Origin: an uncultured Celeribacter sp.
GTDB taxonomy: Bacteria > Pseudomonadota > Alphaproteobacteria > Rhodobacterales > Rhodobacteraceae
Length of the DNA: 64,000 nt
Direction of reading: 5' to 3'
Assembly: GCF_963676475.1 (NCBI RefSeq)
Contig: NZ_OY781106.1
Span: forward strand, 2,542,001-2,606,000
A model generated the notes under the pieces. That model saw only the letters and a list, made by a program, of their open reading frames with translations, ran no database searches and was not told the DNA's origin. Below, in pieces: positions 1 through 8,224 of this stretch (position 1 is its first letter; every line of letters begins with the position of its first letter). The position numbers and the translations under genes were made by a program.

Positions 1-337
1 TGTCGATCTCTGCGCGAGCCGAGACAGGACATAGACGCGCCACTCGCGCCAGCACATGACAGTCAGGGTTGAGCGCCCTCAGATGTCGCGTGGCCACTTG
101 GGCCTTGGACTGGCCAAGATCGCTGATACGGAAAAGTGTCTGGCGATGCAGGTTGTGCTCCTCGACGATGTCAGGGTCGTAAAGGGTGATCTGGCCGACA
201 CCGCCCCCCACCAAAAGTGGCAAGAGTGTAGACCCCAAGCCGCCAGCTCCCGCGATCAGCACCTTGGACTTGGCGAGCCGGGCCTGACCTTCGATGCCAA
301 CCTCCGGCAGACTCATTTGCCTGTCGTAACGGCTCAT
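1..337 (-). CDS. thiF: ThiF/MoeB-type sulfur-carrier adenylyltransferase, N-terminal part
   Basis: This is the start of an E1-like enzyme that adenylates the C-terminal glycine of ThiS before sulfur transfer for thiazole synthesis. Reading the minus strand from the ATG at 337 gives a protein beginning MSRYDRQMSLPEVG. A nucleotide-binding loop AGAGGLGS follows near residue 31, then DPDIVEEHNLHRQ, the acidic/Arg-Gln signature of the ThiF/MoeB/HesA family. The start overlaps the thiE stop codon (ATGA, 334-337), which fixes the start and places it last in the visible thi operon. About 112 codons are present; the catalytic cysteine and zinc-binding Cys pairs lie beyond the left edge. MoeB is the main alternative, but the thi context favours ThiF. 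Confidence 0.9.
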   Translation of the reverse strand, partial: MSRYDRQMSLPEVGIEGQARLAKSKVLIAGAGGLGSTLLPLLVGGGVGQITLYDPDIVEEHNLHRQTLFRISDLGQSKAQVATRHLRALNPDCHVLARVARLCPVSARAEID

Positions 338-942
338 TTGACATACTCCCGCGTGGCTTCGATCCATTCTGCGCAGCGTGCCTCAGGGTTCGTGGCCGTG
401 GCTATGTCGGTCACCACGGCGGCACTGTCTGCGCCCGCTTCGAACAGGCCGGGCAGGCGCTCGGGCGTCAACCCACCGATGCCAACCAGCGGAGTGTCTC
501 CGGTCATGGCTTTCCAGCGCCGCACCCGATCCAAGCCTTGCGGTCCCCATTTCATCTGCTTCAGAAGCGTCGGATAGACGGGCCCCAAAGCGACATAGGC
601 GGGGTCATGCGACAGCGCGCGCTCCAATTCCGTCTCGTCATGGGTCGAGAGGCCAAAACGCAGGCCCGCGCGGCGCAAGGCGGCAAAATCGGCGGTGTCC
701 ATGTCTTCTTGGCCGAGGTGCACAAAGCGACATTTCAGGTCGAGCGCGGCCTGCCAATAGTCGTTCACCACAAGCCGGGCGCGATGCACCGCACAAAAAT
801 CGCGGGCGCGGCGGATTTGACGGCGGACTTCTTCGTCTGGCTGATCCTTGATCCGAAGCTGCACGAGGCGCACCCCCTGCGGCACGAGCAATTCCAACTG
901 ACTGACATGACTGACGATGAGATAAAACGGATCAAGCGTCAT
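334..942 (-). CDS. thiE: Thiamine phosphate synthase (ThiE/TenI family)
   Basis: The 202-residue protein is a TIM-barrel thiamine phosphate synthase, joining HMP pyrophosphate and thiazole phosphate to give thiamine monophosphate. Family motifs appear in order: QLRIKD near residue 28, VNDYWQAA near 59, HLGQED near 75, GLSTHD near 97, ALGPVYPT near 117 and VGIGGLT near 152. Its start overlaps the 3' end of thiG by 4 bp and its stop overlaps the thiF start, so it is translationally coupled. TenI-like paralogues share this fold, so a thiazole tautomerase role cannot be excluded from sequence alone, but position in a full operon supports ThiE. Confidence 0.92.
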   Translation of the reverse strand: MTLDPFYLIVSHVSQLELLVPQGVRLVQLRIKDQPDEEVRRQIRRARDFCAVHRARLVVNDYWQAALDLKCRFVHLGQEDMDTADFAALRRAGLRFGLSTHDETELERALSHDPAYVALGPVYPTLLKQMKWGPQGLDRVRRWKAMTGDTPLVGIGGLTPERLPGLFEAGADSAAVVTDIATATNPEARCAEWIEATREYVK

Positions 943-1700
943 GCCAAAAGCTCCGCCATGCCGAACACCGGGGTGGAGGCCTCAGCCATATCGCGCCGCG
1001 GCATGAGGCCCGCGTCACAGGCCTGTTTTCCGGCGTCGACAGCACGGGAAAATGCCCCGGCCATGGCCACGGGGTCGACGGCCTTGGCCACGGCGGTGTT
1101 CAAAAGCACCGCATCGAAGCCCATTTCCATCGCTTGTGCCGCTTGTGACGGCGCGCCGATCCCGGCGTCGATCACCAGAGGCACATCGCGAAAATGCGCG
1201 CGCATGGTCCGTAAGCCTTCGATGTTGCGCAGCCCTTGGCCGGAGCCAATCGGCGCGCCCCACGGCATCAACACGCGGCATCCGGCCTCGATCAGTTTTT
1301 CGCCGAGGATCAGATCTTCGGTGGTGTAGGGAAAGACCTCGAACCCGTCGGCGCAGAGGATGCGCGCGGCTTCGACCAAGGCAAAGGGATCGGGTTGTAG
1401 CGTATCGGCATGGCCGATCACTTCGAGTTTGATCCAGTTGGTCCCAAAGACTTCGCGCGCCATCTGTGCCGTGGTGACCGCTTCGCGGGCGCTGTGACAG
1501 CCCGCCGTGTTGGGCAGGATGCGACAGCCGCTGTCTTTGAGAATGTCACGAAACCCCGCGCCGCCTGCGCCCTCGCGACGAAGCGAGACGGTGATCACCT
1601 CCGTGCCAGAGGCCGCGATGGCCACCCGCAAGATGTCGGGGGAGGGGTATTGTGCCGTGCCGAGCAGCAGGCGGTTTTTCAACTCGGTGCCGTAGAACAT
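939..1700 (-). CDS. thiG: Thiazole synthase ThiG
   Basis: The 253-residue enzyme builds the thiazole ring from deoxyxylulose phosphate, ThiS thiocarboxylate and dehydroglycine. The segment WIKLEVIGHADTLQPD carries the lysine that forms the imine with the sugar phosphate. MPWGAPIGSGQG and VIDAGIGAPSQAA form the phosphate-binding end of the barrel, and VLLNTAVAKA is typical of the C-terminal part. Length matches the family. It lies 1 bp downstream of thiS and overlaps thiE by 4 bp. ThiO, encoded upstream, would supply the glycine-derived imine in this aerobic version of the pathway. Confidence 0.95.
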   Translation of the reverse strand: MFYGTELKNRLLLGTAQYPSPDILRVAIAASGTEVITVSLRREGAGGAGFRDILKDSGCRILPNTAGCHSAREAVTTAQMAREVFGTNWIKLEVIGHADTLQPDPFALVEAARILCADGFEVFPYTTEDLILGEKLIEAGCRVLMPWGAPIGSGQGLRNIEGLRTMRAHFRDVPLVIDAGIGAPSQAAQAMEMGFDAVLLNTAVAKAVDPVAMAGAFSRAVDAGKQACDAGLMPRRDMAEASTPVFGMAELLA

Positions 1701-1701
1701 C

Positions 1702-1899
1702 TCAGCCTCCCTGCATGGGCGAGAGAAGTTCGATCTTCATGCCCGCCGTCAGGTTGACCCTCTCGCGCGCGTCGCGCGGCACGAATTGCCCGTCGACGGC
1801 GGAGGCGACAGAGCGCGCCTCATAGTTTTGCTCCGTGATCAGCGCGGCCAGCGTGGGGACGGAGGTCTCTACGGTTTGTCCGTTCAATTCAATGCGCAT
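1702..1899 (-). CDS. thiS: Sulfur carrier protein ThiS
   Basis: This 65-residue ubiquitin-like protein carries sulfur as a C-terminal thiocarboxylate. It begins MRIELNGQTVETSV and ends in the diagnostic Gly-Gly. The body has the beta-grasp pattern of small ThiS proteins. The start codon overlaps the 3' end of thiO by 11 bp and the gene ends 1 bp before thiG. Adjacent ThiF is the expected activating enzyme and ThiG the sulfur acceptor partner. Confidence 0.95.
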   Translation of the reverse strand: MRIELNGQTVETSVPTLAALITEQNYEARSVASAVDGQFVPRDARERVNLTAGMKIELLSPMQGG

Positions 1900-2821
1900 C
1901 GGCGTTCTCCTGTGTCAAAAGCCCGGCCAGATCCATGCCCAGAACGGGGGCCATCAGAAAGCCGTGGCGATACATGCCGTTGATGTGAAATCCCGTGCCG
2001 TTGCGGCGCAGGGCCGGGATATTGTCGGGAAAAGACGGGCGCAGCCCTGCGCCGGTCATGATGATTTCGGCCTCGGCAAACGCGGGATGAAGGCTATAGG
2101 CCGCCGAGAGCAATTCCATCGCCGCGCGCGCCGTGATCGGGCCGGAGCGATTGGATTCGACCATGGTCGCCCCGATCATGAACCGCCCCTCGCCGCGCGG
2201 CACGATGTAACAGGGAAACCGAGGATGCAGCAGGCGCACGGGCCGCGAGAGCGTGACCTCGGGCGTGTAAACCTCAAGCATCTCGCCCCGCACACCGCGC
2301 AGATCGGGGAGGGTCTCGGTGGCGGACATACCGCGACAGTCCACGATCCGCCCCTGTGGTGCGCCGTCGCGAAACACGACGCCCTGCGCGAGAAGCCGGT
2401 GCTTCAGCCCGGTGAGTGCCGCGTTTGGATCGAGATGGGCTTCGTTCTCGAAATAGAGCCCACGGGCAAAGCGATCCTCGAGATCGGGTTCCAACGCATT
2501 GGGCGTGACCCAGCGATGCGCCCGGGTGGCACGGGCGAAGCGGTCGAGTTCCTGCGCATCGCGGGGCGGGGCCACGACCAGCGTGCCGTGTCGGGTCACA
2601 TCCACATGGGCGGCCCACCACGCGATGGCGGCCTGACCCCGTGTGACAATGATGTCGGGGGCGCTTTCGCCCTCGCAAAACGGCGCAAGCATCCCGCCCG
2701 CCAAACGGGAGGCGGGCGCGGGGGCGGTGTCGGGGCATATCACCTCGAGTTCGACCCCCGCGTCCATGAGGGCGGTGGCGGCGCAAAGCCCCGCCACGCC
2801 TGATCCAAGGATCGAAATCAT
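1889..2821 (-). CDS. thiO: Glycine oxidase ThiO (FAD-dependent)
   Basis: ThiO oxidises glycine to the imine used by ThiG, an oxygen-dependent alternative to radical-SAM ThiH. The protein of 310 residues starts MISILGSGVAGLCAATALMDAG, a Rossmann FAD-binding motif directly at the N-terminus. Later segments such as RFMIGATMVES and GLRPSFPDNIPAL are typical of D-amino-acid-oxidase family C-termini. The open frame extends 50 codons upstream, but those codons lie inside thiC in another frame; the ATG at 2821 overlaps the thiC stop (ATGA 2818-2821) and is the sensible start. Confidence 0.92.
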   Translation of the reverse strand: MISILGSGVAGLCAATALMDAGVELEVICPDTAPAPASRLAGGMLAPFCEGESAPDIIVTRGQAAIAWWAAHVDVTRHGTLVVAPPRDAQELDRFARATRAHRWVTPNALEPDLEDRFARGLYFENEAHLDPNAALTGLKHRLLAQGVVFRDGAPQGRIVDCRGMSATETLPDLRGVRGEMLEVYTPEVTLSRPVRLLHPRFPCYIVPRGEGRFMIGATMVESNRSGPITARAAMELLSAAYSLHPAFAEAEIIMTGAGLRPSFPDNIPALRRNGTGFHINGMYRHGFLMAPVLGMDLAGLLTQENADAH

Positions 2822-4617
2822 TCGGCCGGTTCCGCAGCTTGGCCCTCTGCCGGGATGTAAAGCGCGCCGCCCTCGCGGAATTTTTCCGCCATGGAAGCCA
2901 TGCCTTCCTGTTTGGCCGCTTCGGCCCGGATGTCGTGAGAAATCCGCATCGAACAGAACTTCGGCCCGCACATGGAACAGAAATGCGCCACCTTATGCGC
3001 CTCTTTCGGCATGGTTTCGTCATGCATCTCGCGCGCTGTATCCGGGTCGAGGCCGAGGTTGAACTGATCCTCCCAACGGAACTCGAACCGCGCGCGTGAC
3101 AAAGCATCGTCGCGCAGTTGCGCCCCCGGATGCCCCTTGGCGAGATCGGCGGCATGGGCGGCGAGTTTGTAGGTGATCACCCCGGTTTTCACGTCGTCGC
3201 GGTCCGGCAGGCCAAGGTGTTCCTTCGGCGTCACGTAGCAAAGCATCGCGGTGCCGAACCAACCTATCATCGCCGCGCCGATGGCGGAGGTGATGTGATC
3301 GTATCCCGGCGCGATGTCGGTCGTGAGCGGCCCGAGCGTGTAGAACGGGGCCTCGTGGCAGTGCTTCAGTTGTTCGTCCATGTTGGCTTTGATCTTGTGC
3401 ATCGGCACGTGACCGGGGCCTTCGATCATCACCTGGCAATCCTTGGCCCAGGCGATTTTGGTCAGCTCGCCCAGCGTGCGCAGCTCGGCAAATTGCGCCT
3501 CGTCATTGGCATCCGCAATCGAGCCGGGGCGCAGCCCGTCACCCAGAGAAAACGACACATCATAGCGTCGGCAGATGTCGCAAATCTCGTCGAAATGCTC
3601 GTAAAGAAAGCTCTCGCGATGATGATGCAGGCACCATTTCGCCATGATCGACCCGCCGCGCGAGACGATGCCGGTGACGCGTTTGGCGGTCATCGGGATC
3701 ATGTGAAGCCGCACGCCCGCGTGGATGGTGAAATAATCGACACCTTGCTCCGCCTGCTCAATCAGCGTGTCGCGGAACACCTCCCACGTCAGGTCCTCGG
3801 CAATGCCGCCGACCTTTTCCAGCGCCTGATAGAGCGGCACGGTCCCGATCGGCACAGGCGCGTTGCGGATGATCCAGTCGCGGATGTTGTGGATGTTCCG
3901 CCCCGTCGAGAGATCCATCACCGTGTCGCCACCCCAACGGATCGCCCAGACCATTTTCTCCACCTCTTCCTCCATCGAAGAGGTGACAGCGGAGTTGCCG
4001 ATGTTGGCGTTGATCTTCACTTTGAAATTGCGCCCGATGATCATCGGCTCCAATTCGCGGTGGTTGATGTTGGCGGGAATGATAGCGCGGCCTTCGGCGA
4101 TCTCTTTGCGGACGAACTCGGGCGTGACCAGCTCGGGCAGCGTGGCGCCAAAGGCATCGCCATCGGTTGTCGCGCCCGACAGGCGGCCCTCGTTCTCGCG
4201 GATCGCGACGAATTCCATCTCCGGCGTGATGATCCCGGCCTTGGCATAGGCGAGCTGGGTCACGGCGCGATCCCCCACGGCACGCAGTGGGGCGCGCTGA
4301 TGCGGGAAGGCGGGAGTCAGACGTTCGCCGGTGGCAAAACCGTTGTCGGCCTCGGTCACCGCACGGCCTTGATACTCTTCGACATCGCCGCACTGATGTT
4401 GCCAACCACCGCGCACATCGGGCAGGCCCTGGGCAATGTCGATCTGGGCGGCGGGGTCGGTGTAGGGGCCGGAGCTGTCATAGACCCGCAGAGGCGCCTC
4501 GCCCGTCACCGCGATTTCACGCAGCGGCACGCGCAGTTCGTGAGTTTCACCATGCACATAGATTTTCTGGGACGCCGGCAAAGCGCCGGTGGTGATGGTG
4601 GGAATAGTGTCTTTCAT
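2818..4617 (-). CDS. thiC: Phosphomethylpyrimidine synthase ThiC
   Basis: ThiC is a radical-SAM enzyme that rearranges aminoimidazole ribotide into HMP phosphate. The 599-residue protein shows NANIGNSAV, MDLSTGRNIHNIRDWI, EQGVDYFTIHAG, MIEGPGHVPMHKI and the C-terminal cluster CSMCGPKFCSM, whose CxxC-x4-C cysteines bind the catalytic 4Fe-4S cluster. The start was taken at 4617 (MKDTIPTI) because a strong GAGGAGA Shine-Dalgarno precedes it; the frame is open 16 codons further upstream without such a site. It is the first gene of the operon and sits directly behind a TPP riboswitch. Confidence 0.95.
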   Translation of the reverse strand: MKDTIPTITTGALPASQKIYVHGETHELRVPLREIAVTGEAPLRVYDSSGPYTDPAAQIDIAQGLPDVRGGWQHQCGDVEEYQGRAVTEADNGFATGERLTPAFPHQRAPLRAVGDRAVTQLAYAKAGIITPEMEFVAIRENEGRLSGATTDGDAFGATLPELVTPEFVRKEIAEGRAIIPANINHRELEPMIIGRNFKVKINANIGNSAVTSSMEEEVEKMVWAIRWGGDTVMDLSTGRNIHNIRDWIIRNAPVPIGTVPLYQALEKVGGIAEDLTWEVFRDTLIEQAEQGVDYFTIHAGVRLHMIPMTAKRVTGIVSRGGSIMAKWCLHHHRESFLYEHFDEICDICRRYDVSFSLGDGLRPGSIADANDEAQFAELRTLGELTKIAWAKDCQVMIEGPGHVPMHKIKANMDEQLKHCHEAPFYTLGPLTTDIAPGYDHITSAIGAAMIGWFGTAMLCYVTPKEHLGLPDRDDVKTGVITYKLAAHAADLAKGHPGAQLRDDALSRARFEFRWEDQFNLGLDPDTAREMHDETMPKEAHKVAHFCSMCGPKFCSMRISHDIRAEAAKQEGMASMAEKFREGGALYIPAEGQAAEPAE

Positions 4618-4694
4618 TTCGGTCTCCTCAAACGATGAGACCCAAGTGAAACGGGTAGCAGACATGGACCGCCGCCCCTGCGTCCAAACGCAAA

Positions 4695-4709
4695 AGGGCC
4701 ATGCGGCCC
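4695..4709 (-). terminator. Stem-loop between TPP aptamer and thiC, candidate expression platform
   Basis: On the minus strand the sequence GGGCCGCATGGCCC can form a compact GC hairpin followed by TTTTGCGTTT. It lies about 50 nt downstream of the TPP aptamer and 80 nt before the thiC start. It resembles a conditional intrinsic terminator, so control by premature termination is plausible. Translation control through the ribosome binding site is the alternative. Confidence 0.5.
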
Positions 4710-4755
4710 GAAAGGACCGCCCTCGTGTCAGAGATTGCGGAATTGCCCTTCGGTC

Positions 4756-4858
4756 TTCCTACGCCAGTGTCAACTGGGTCAGGTTCTAAGGGTCGCGTCA
4801 CCGGGGTTTCCCCCTGTCTGCCTCTCAGTCCCCTCGGCGGGACTCCCCTGACGTAGGC
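4756..4858 (-). promoter_or_regulatory. TPP riboswitch (THI box) upstream of thiC
   Basis: Read on the minus strand, the region has the conserved aptamer blocks in order: a P1 strand CCTACGTCAGGGGAGTCC, then GGGGACTGAGAGG, then ACCCTTAGAACCTGACCC, then GTTGACACTGGCGTAGGAAG closing P1. The CTGAGAGG and ACCTGA boxes bind the pyrimidine and pyrophosphate parts of TPP. It should repress the whole thiCOSGEF operon when TPP is abundant. Confidence 0.95.
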
Positions 4859-4967
4859 GACATATTCAGAGTGCAGTCAGATCATGTCAACCAGAAATGT
4901 GGAGCGAGAGATGTGTGTGTGAAATGAGGATCGTCAGCCTTTGCGAGCCGCATACATGTCAGGCCAT

Positions 4968-5891
4968 TCACCTGTCGTTCTGTGCAGATGGGGCGGTGAC
5001 GTAGTAACTTTTGTAGTCGTGAAACTTCTGCTTGAGCCAATCGACAAGCGCGCGCTTGCGCGGATCGCCGTCTATTGGTCGGGTTGAAATGCATATGTAT
5101 TTTGAGCCATCGGGCACAAACCCGAAAGGCGCTGTCAATTTGGAATTTTCCATGTTCCGGGCCACCATATAGAGCGACATCATCGCGATGCCCTGGCCGT
5201 TTTCAGCGGCTTCCAGAGCAAGGAAATGGTGTTGGTGCTCGACGTCACGCGTGAGTGTGTCTTTCTTGGTTTGATCGTTCCATGTTAGCCAGGAATCCGG
5301 GCGGCTCGAAGATCGAATACGGGTGTGGTTCCTCGGATCGGCGCCTGTCCCAAAGGAGCGATCCAGGTTCATGACAGGCCCCACGAACTCTTCGGCGATG
5401 GTTTCGATGTGAAGATCTGACTCCAACTCGAAATCGTTTCTCCGTATTGCAAGGTCGATCCCGTGCCGGTGAAAATCAACGGCCCCGCCACCCGATAGAA
5501 TTTTAAGTTGTATGCCGGTGGCCTCTTCGATCTGAGGTACGAGCGGGATCAAGAGTTTCAGGCAAATTGTCGGTTCGCAGGAGACAATGAGCGGGGTCGT
5601 TGCGTGATTTGGGCTCAGCATTTGCACCAAACGATCCAAATCCTCGAACATCTCGAAAAGATGGGCCGCAAGTTCAGCCCCCTCGATGGAGAGTTTGATA
5701 CGATTGCCCTGACGGTGGAAAAGCGCCAGACCGAGGTTGTCTTCGAGCCCCTTGATCTGTTTGCTGACGGCGCCTTGGGTGATCCTGAGCTCTTCTGCCG
5801 CTGCTGAAAAACTTCCGCGCCTTGCACAGACCTCAAACGTGCGCATGGCTTTCAGGCTCCATTTGTATCTTTGGCGCTTATGATCCGTCAT
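4968..5891 (-). CDS. LysR-family transcriptional regulator (GcvA-like)
   Basis: The 307-residue protein has an N-terminal winged helix-turn-helix (SLKAMRTFEVCARRGSFSAAAEELRITQGAVSKQIKGLE, here described by its ends) at residues 12-50 and a C-terminal effector-binding domain resembling the GcvA subgroup. It is divergent from the hydroxylase/exporter/phosphatase operon, with 111 bp between the two starts, the usual arrangement for a LysR activator and its target. The shared region contains a weak dyad AGCATGATCTTTGCT at 5910-5924. The effector is unknown; an amino acid or hydroxylated amino acid would fit the neighbours. Confidence 0.88.
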   Translation of the reverse strand: MTDHKRQRYKWSLKAMRTFEVCARRGSFSAAAEELRITQGAVSKQIKGLEDNLGLALFHRQGNRIKLSIEGAELAAHLFEMFEDLDRLVQMLSPNHATTPLIVSCEPTICLKLLIPLVPQIEEATGIQLKILSGGGAVDFHRHGIDLAIRRNDFELESDLHIETIAEEFVGPVMNLDRSFGTGADPRNHTRIRSSSRPDSWLTWNDQTKKDTLTRDVEHQHHFLALEAAENGQGIAMMSLYMVARNMENSKLTAPFGFVPDGSKYICISTRPIDGDPRKRALVDWLKQKFHDYKSYYVTAPSAQNDR

Positions 5892-6002
5892 GAAAAAAAC
5901 TCTTGGTAAAGCATGATCTTTGCTCGTTTGTTCTTTACTCGGTCATACCTCAATTTCAGGGAGCGACACATGCAGTCTTAATTGCTCTCTGGAGGAAATG
6001 AA

Positions 6003-6752
6003 ATGCAATCCCCTGTCACGTTGACGCAATCATCGCCCCCCGTCACGACATATCCAATTTATTGCGAAAAATTAGCCAAATATGATTTTGTTCAACTGTC
6101 TCCTGAAAGATTTCTGAGTGAGATCGACGATCTGCCCCAGCATGAGTTGGAGAGCTTTCGCGACAGTTGGAACACTCTGGAAGTCGACCAGCACATGGCC
6201 GACGGCGGCACGTATCGCAAGCGGCGGCACGGCACGTTTTCCGCCAGTCGTGCGGGCGGCGGTATCGCACGAGAAGCCCATCAACCCCACTACCAGACCA
6301 CAACCTTCAACGATCTGAATGGCGGCATTCAGCGACATTTTGCGCCGCTGGAGGATCATGTCGCCGATGGCAAGGTGCTCAACGGCATTCTGCGCTTTGC
6401 GTCGCGCAGTTTTGGCATGCTCTCGCCCATGTATGACTGGCATATCGAGACCCATCAATTTCGCATCAATGCCCTCTCCACCGGCGGCAAACCAACGCCG
6501 GAAGGCGTTCACCGCGACGGTGTGGACTACGTGCTCATGGTGCTGATCGCGCGGCACAATGTGGTCAATGGCACCACGCGCGTCCTCGATGCGGATCGAA
6601 ACGAAGTGGCCCAGTTCACTCTAACCAAGCCCTTTGAGGCCGTCATGGTGAACGATTTGCGCGTCGCCCATGGTGTCTCGGCCATTTTGCCGGCCTCGGC
6701 CGAGGGCGAGGCCTATCGTGACATGTTGGTCGTGACCTTCAAACGCAAATAA
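6003..6752 (+). CDS. Fe(II)/2-oxoglutarate-dependent dioxygenase (PF10014-like amino acid hydroxylase)
   Basis: The 249-residue protein resembles the 2OG-Fe dioxygenase family that includes L-isoleucine 4-hydroxylase. The iron triad is visible as His170-x-Asp172 (in GVHRDGVDYV) and His223 (in RVAHGVS), and Arg239 in YRDMLVVTF is the likely 2-oxoglutarate carboxylate ligand. The spacing and the ending match that family. The start at 6003 is preceded by GGAGG with good spacing; an in-frame ATG 21 bp upstream lacks one. It heads an operon with a LysE exporter and a ThrH-like phosphatase. The substrate is inferred to be a free amino acid; which one cannot be read from sequence. Confidence 0.82.
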   Translation: MQSPVTLTQSSPPVTTYPIYCEKLAKYDFVQLSPERFLSEIDDLPQHELESFRDSWNTLEVDQHMADGGTYRKRRHGTFSASRAGGGIAREAHQPHYQTTTFNDLNGGIQRHFAPLEDHVADGKVLNGILRFASRSFGMLSPMYDWHIETHQFRINALSTGGKPTPEGVHRDGVDYVLMVLIARHNVVNGTTRVLDADRNEVAQFTLTKPFEAVMVNDLRVAHGVSAILPASAEGEAYRDMLVVTFKRK

Positions 6753-6772
6753 ACACTCTGCCAGTTACCTCT

Positions 6773-6802
6773 GCCAGTCATCCATGTGAACGGGTGACTG
6801 GC
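6773..6802 (+). repeat. Inverted repeat between hydroxylase and exporter genes
   Basis: GCCAGTCA at 6773-6780 pairs with TGACTGGC at 6795-6802 across a 14-nt loop. There is no T-run, so it is not an obvious terminator. It may be an mRNA-processing or attenuation hairpin that sets the ratio between the first and later genes of the operon. Confidence 0.45.
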
Positions 6803-6822
6803 CCTTCGAAAGGAACCTCGCT

Positions 6823-7452
6823 GTGGACATAACCCAAGCCTGGGTGATTGCGACCATTACATGGCTTGCCGTCATCAGTCCGGGGGCTGACTTTGCCGTC
6901 GTCTCCAGAAACTCTTCGCTCTTTGGTCATGGTGCCGGACTGGCCTCTTCGGTCGGGATTGCCTCCGGGTGCTTTGTCCACATCGCCTATGCGATTTTGG
7001 GTCTGGCCCTGATTTCGCAATATGTGCCTGAATTCTTTCAATACGTGCGGATCATCGGCGCGGGTTACCTGCTTTACCTTGGCGTGACCATGATGCGCTC
7101 CAAGGCGGGTCATATCAGCGCAACTCCCGGAGGAGATCATCGGTTCACCAACTGGCGATATTTCAGGATGGGGCTACTCACCAATAGCCTCAACCCTAAA
7201 ACATCCTTATTTGTCATAAGCCTCTACAGTCAGGTGATCGGCCCGGAAACCTCTCTGGAGATGAAATTGCTCTGGGGTGTTTTCATCTCGGCCTCGCATT
7301 TCCTGTGGTTCGGCTCTGTCTCCATGTTCATGTCCGCCCCCGCTATTCGCGCCCGTATCTTGAGCAACCAGCGCGTTTTTAATGGGGCCATCGGGTTTGT
7401 ATTGCTGCTGCTCGGGTCCGTCCTGCTCCTGAAAAATGATCTGGGAGTTTGA
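6823..7452 (+). CDS. LysE/RhtB-family amino acid exporter
   Basis: This 209-residue inner-membrane protein has the six-helix hydrophobic pattern of the LysE superfamily. The N-terminal signature LAVISPGADFAVVSRNS includes the conserved SPGAD, and a second block GAGYLLYLGVTMMRSK is typical of RhtB members. The start is GTG at 6823 with AAAGGAA upstream. It follows the dioxygenase gene by 70 bp and ends 1 bp before the next start, so it belongs to the same operon. Export of the hydroxylated amino acid, or of its precursor, is the natural inference. Confidence 0.88.
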   Translation: MDITQAWVIATITWLAVISPGADFAVVSRNSSLFGHGAGLASSVGIASGCFVHIAYAILGLALISQYVPEFFQYVRIIGAGYLLYLGVTMMRSKAGHISATPGGDHRFTNWRYFRMGLLTNSLNPKTSLFVISLYSQVIGPETSLEMKLLWGVFISASHFLWFGSVSMFMSAPAIRARILSNQRVFNGAIGFVLLLLGSVLLLKNDLGV

Positions 7453-7453
7453 T

Positions 7454-8101
7454 ATGACAAAACCTGTTGCCCTTGTTGATCTGGAAGGTGTTCTCTTTCC
7501 CGAAATGTGGCCGTTCATTGCCGCCGCGATTGGCGATCGAAACCTTGAAATCACGACACGAGAGGTCTCCGACTATCCGAGCTTAATGGCGCAAAGACTG
7601 GAGTTGCTCCGCACCAACGATGTGCGGCTTTCGGATGTCGAAGACATCGTGTCCGGGATGTCATGTCTGCCGGGCGCGCTCAATTTCATCGACGCGCTCA
7701 AATCCTTCGCCGAGGTCACCATTGTGACCGATTCATTCTCTCCGATGAACACCCACGCTCTCGAAGCCCTTTCCGTAAGCCGGGTTTTCACCAACCATTT
7801 TGCCGCCGATTTCCAGGGCTTTGCGACCGAGTGTTTTTATTGGCACAGGGGACAAGGCAAGGCCCGTGTTTATGACTTCATCTCTCAAAGCGCCACGCCA
7901 ACCCTGGCGATCGGTGACGGTCTCAACGATTTGGACATGCTACATCGGGCGGACCTCGGAGTTTTGTATAATCCGTCGGACATCACTTTGAAGGCAGCCG
8001 GTGACGTGACCGTTCTTCGAGACCTGAAAGAGGTCCTCAAGAGCTTTTCTGAATGCGTTACGACACACGCCCCTAAACAGCAAACCAAAACGATCCGATG
8101 A
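7454..8101 (+). CDS. HAD-family phosphatase, ThrH-like (phosphoserine phosphatase / homoserine phosphotransferase type)
   Basis: The 215-residue protein is a haloacid-dehalogenase phosphatase. Motif I reads VDLEGVLFPE, the ThrH variant in which the second acid of DxD is Glu; motif II is IVTDSFS and the late motif is IGDGLNDLDML. Characterised ThrH dephosphorylates phosphoserine and can transfer the phosphate to homoserine. The ATG at 7454 lies 1 bp after the exporter stop. The last 20 or so residues are polar and probably disordered. Its place in the operon suggests it acts on a phosphorylated hydroxyamino acid, but this is inference. Confidence 0.8.
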   Translation: MTKPVALVDLEGVLFPEMWPFIAAAIGDRNLEITTREVSDYPSLMAQRLELLRTNDVRLSDVEDIVSGMSCLPGALNFIDALKSFAEVTIVTDSFSPMNTHALEALSVSRVFTNHFAADFQGFATECFYWHRGQGKARVYDFISQSATPTLAIGDGLNDLDMLHRADLGVLYNPSDITLKAAGDVTVLRDLKEVLKSFSECVTTHAPKQQTKTIR

Positions 8102-8156
8102 TTCACGTTTACGATTCACCACGCTTACCATTCACAATGGGAAATTCTGTGGAGTG

Positions 8157-8224
8157 GGCAATTTGGTGAAGCCGGTAATTTGGTGGAGCCGGTAATTTGG
8201 TGGAGCCGGTAATTTGGTGGAGCC
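8157..8224. repeat. Four tandem 17-bp repeats copied from a tRNA-Ala 3' end
   Basis: Four contiguous 17-bp units occupy 8157-8173, 8174-8190, 8191-8207 and 8208-8224. The last three are identical (GGTAATTTGGTGGAGCC) and the first differs at two positions. The fourth unit overlaps the 3' acceptor strand and CCA of the adjacent tRNA-Ala. On the tRNA strand each unit reads GGCTCCACCAAATTACC, so the tRNA transcript would carry several extra acceptor-like tails. Confidence 0.95.

Noticed and set aside
1889..2971. A 360-residue ThiO with 50 extra N-terminal residues
   Set aside because: The added codons lie within thiC, and the FAD motif starts right at the ATG at 2821, which also overlaps the thiC stop.
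8157..8224. A short CRISPR array
   Set aside because: The 17-bp units are contiguous with no spacers, and they derive from the tRNA tail. No cas genes are present.
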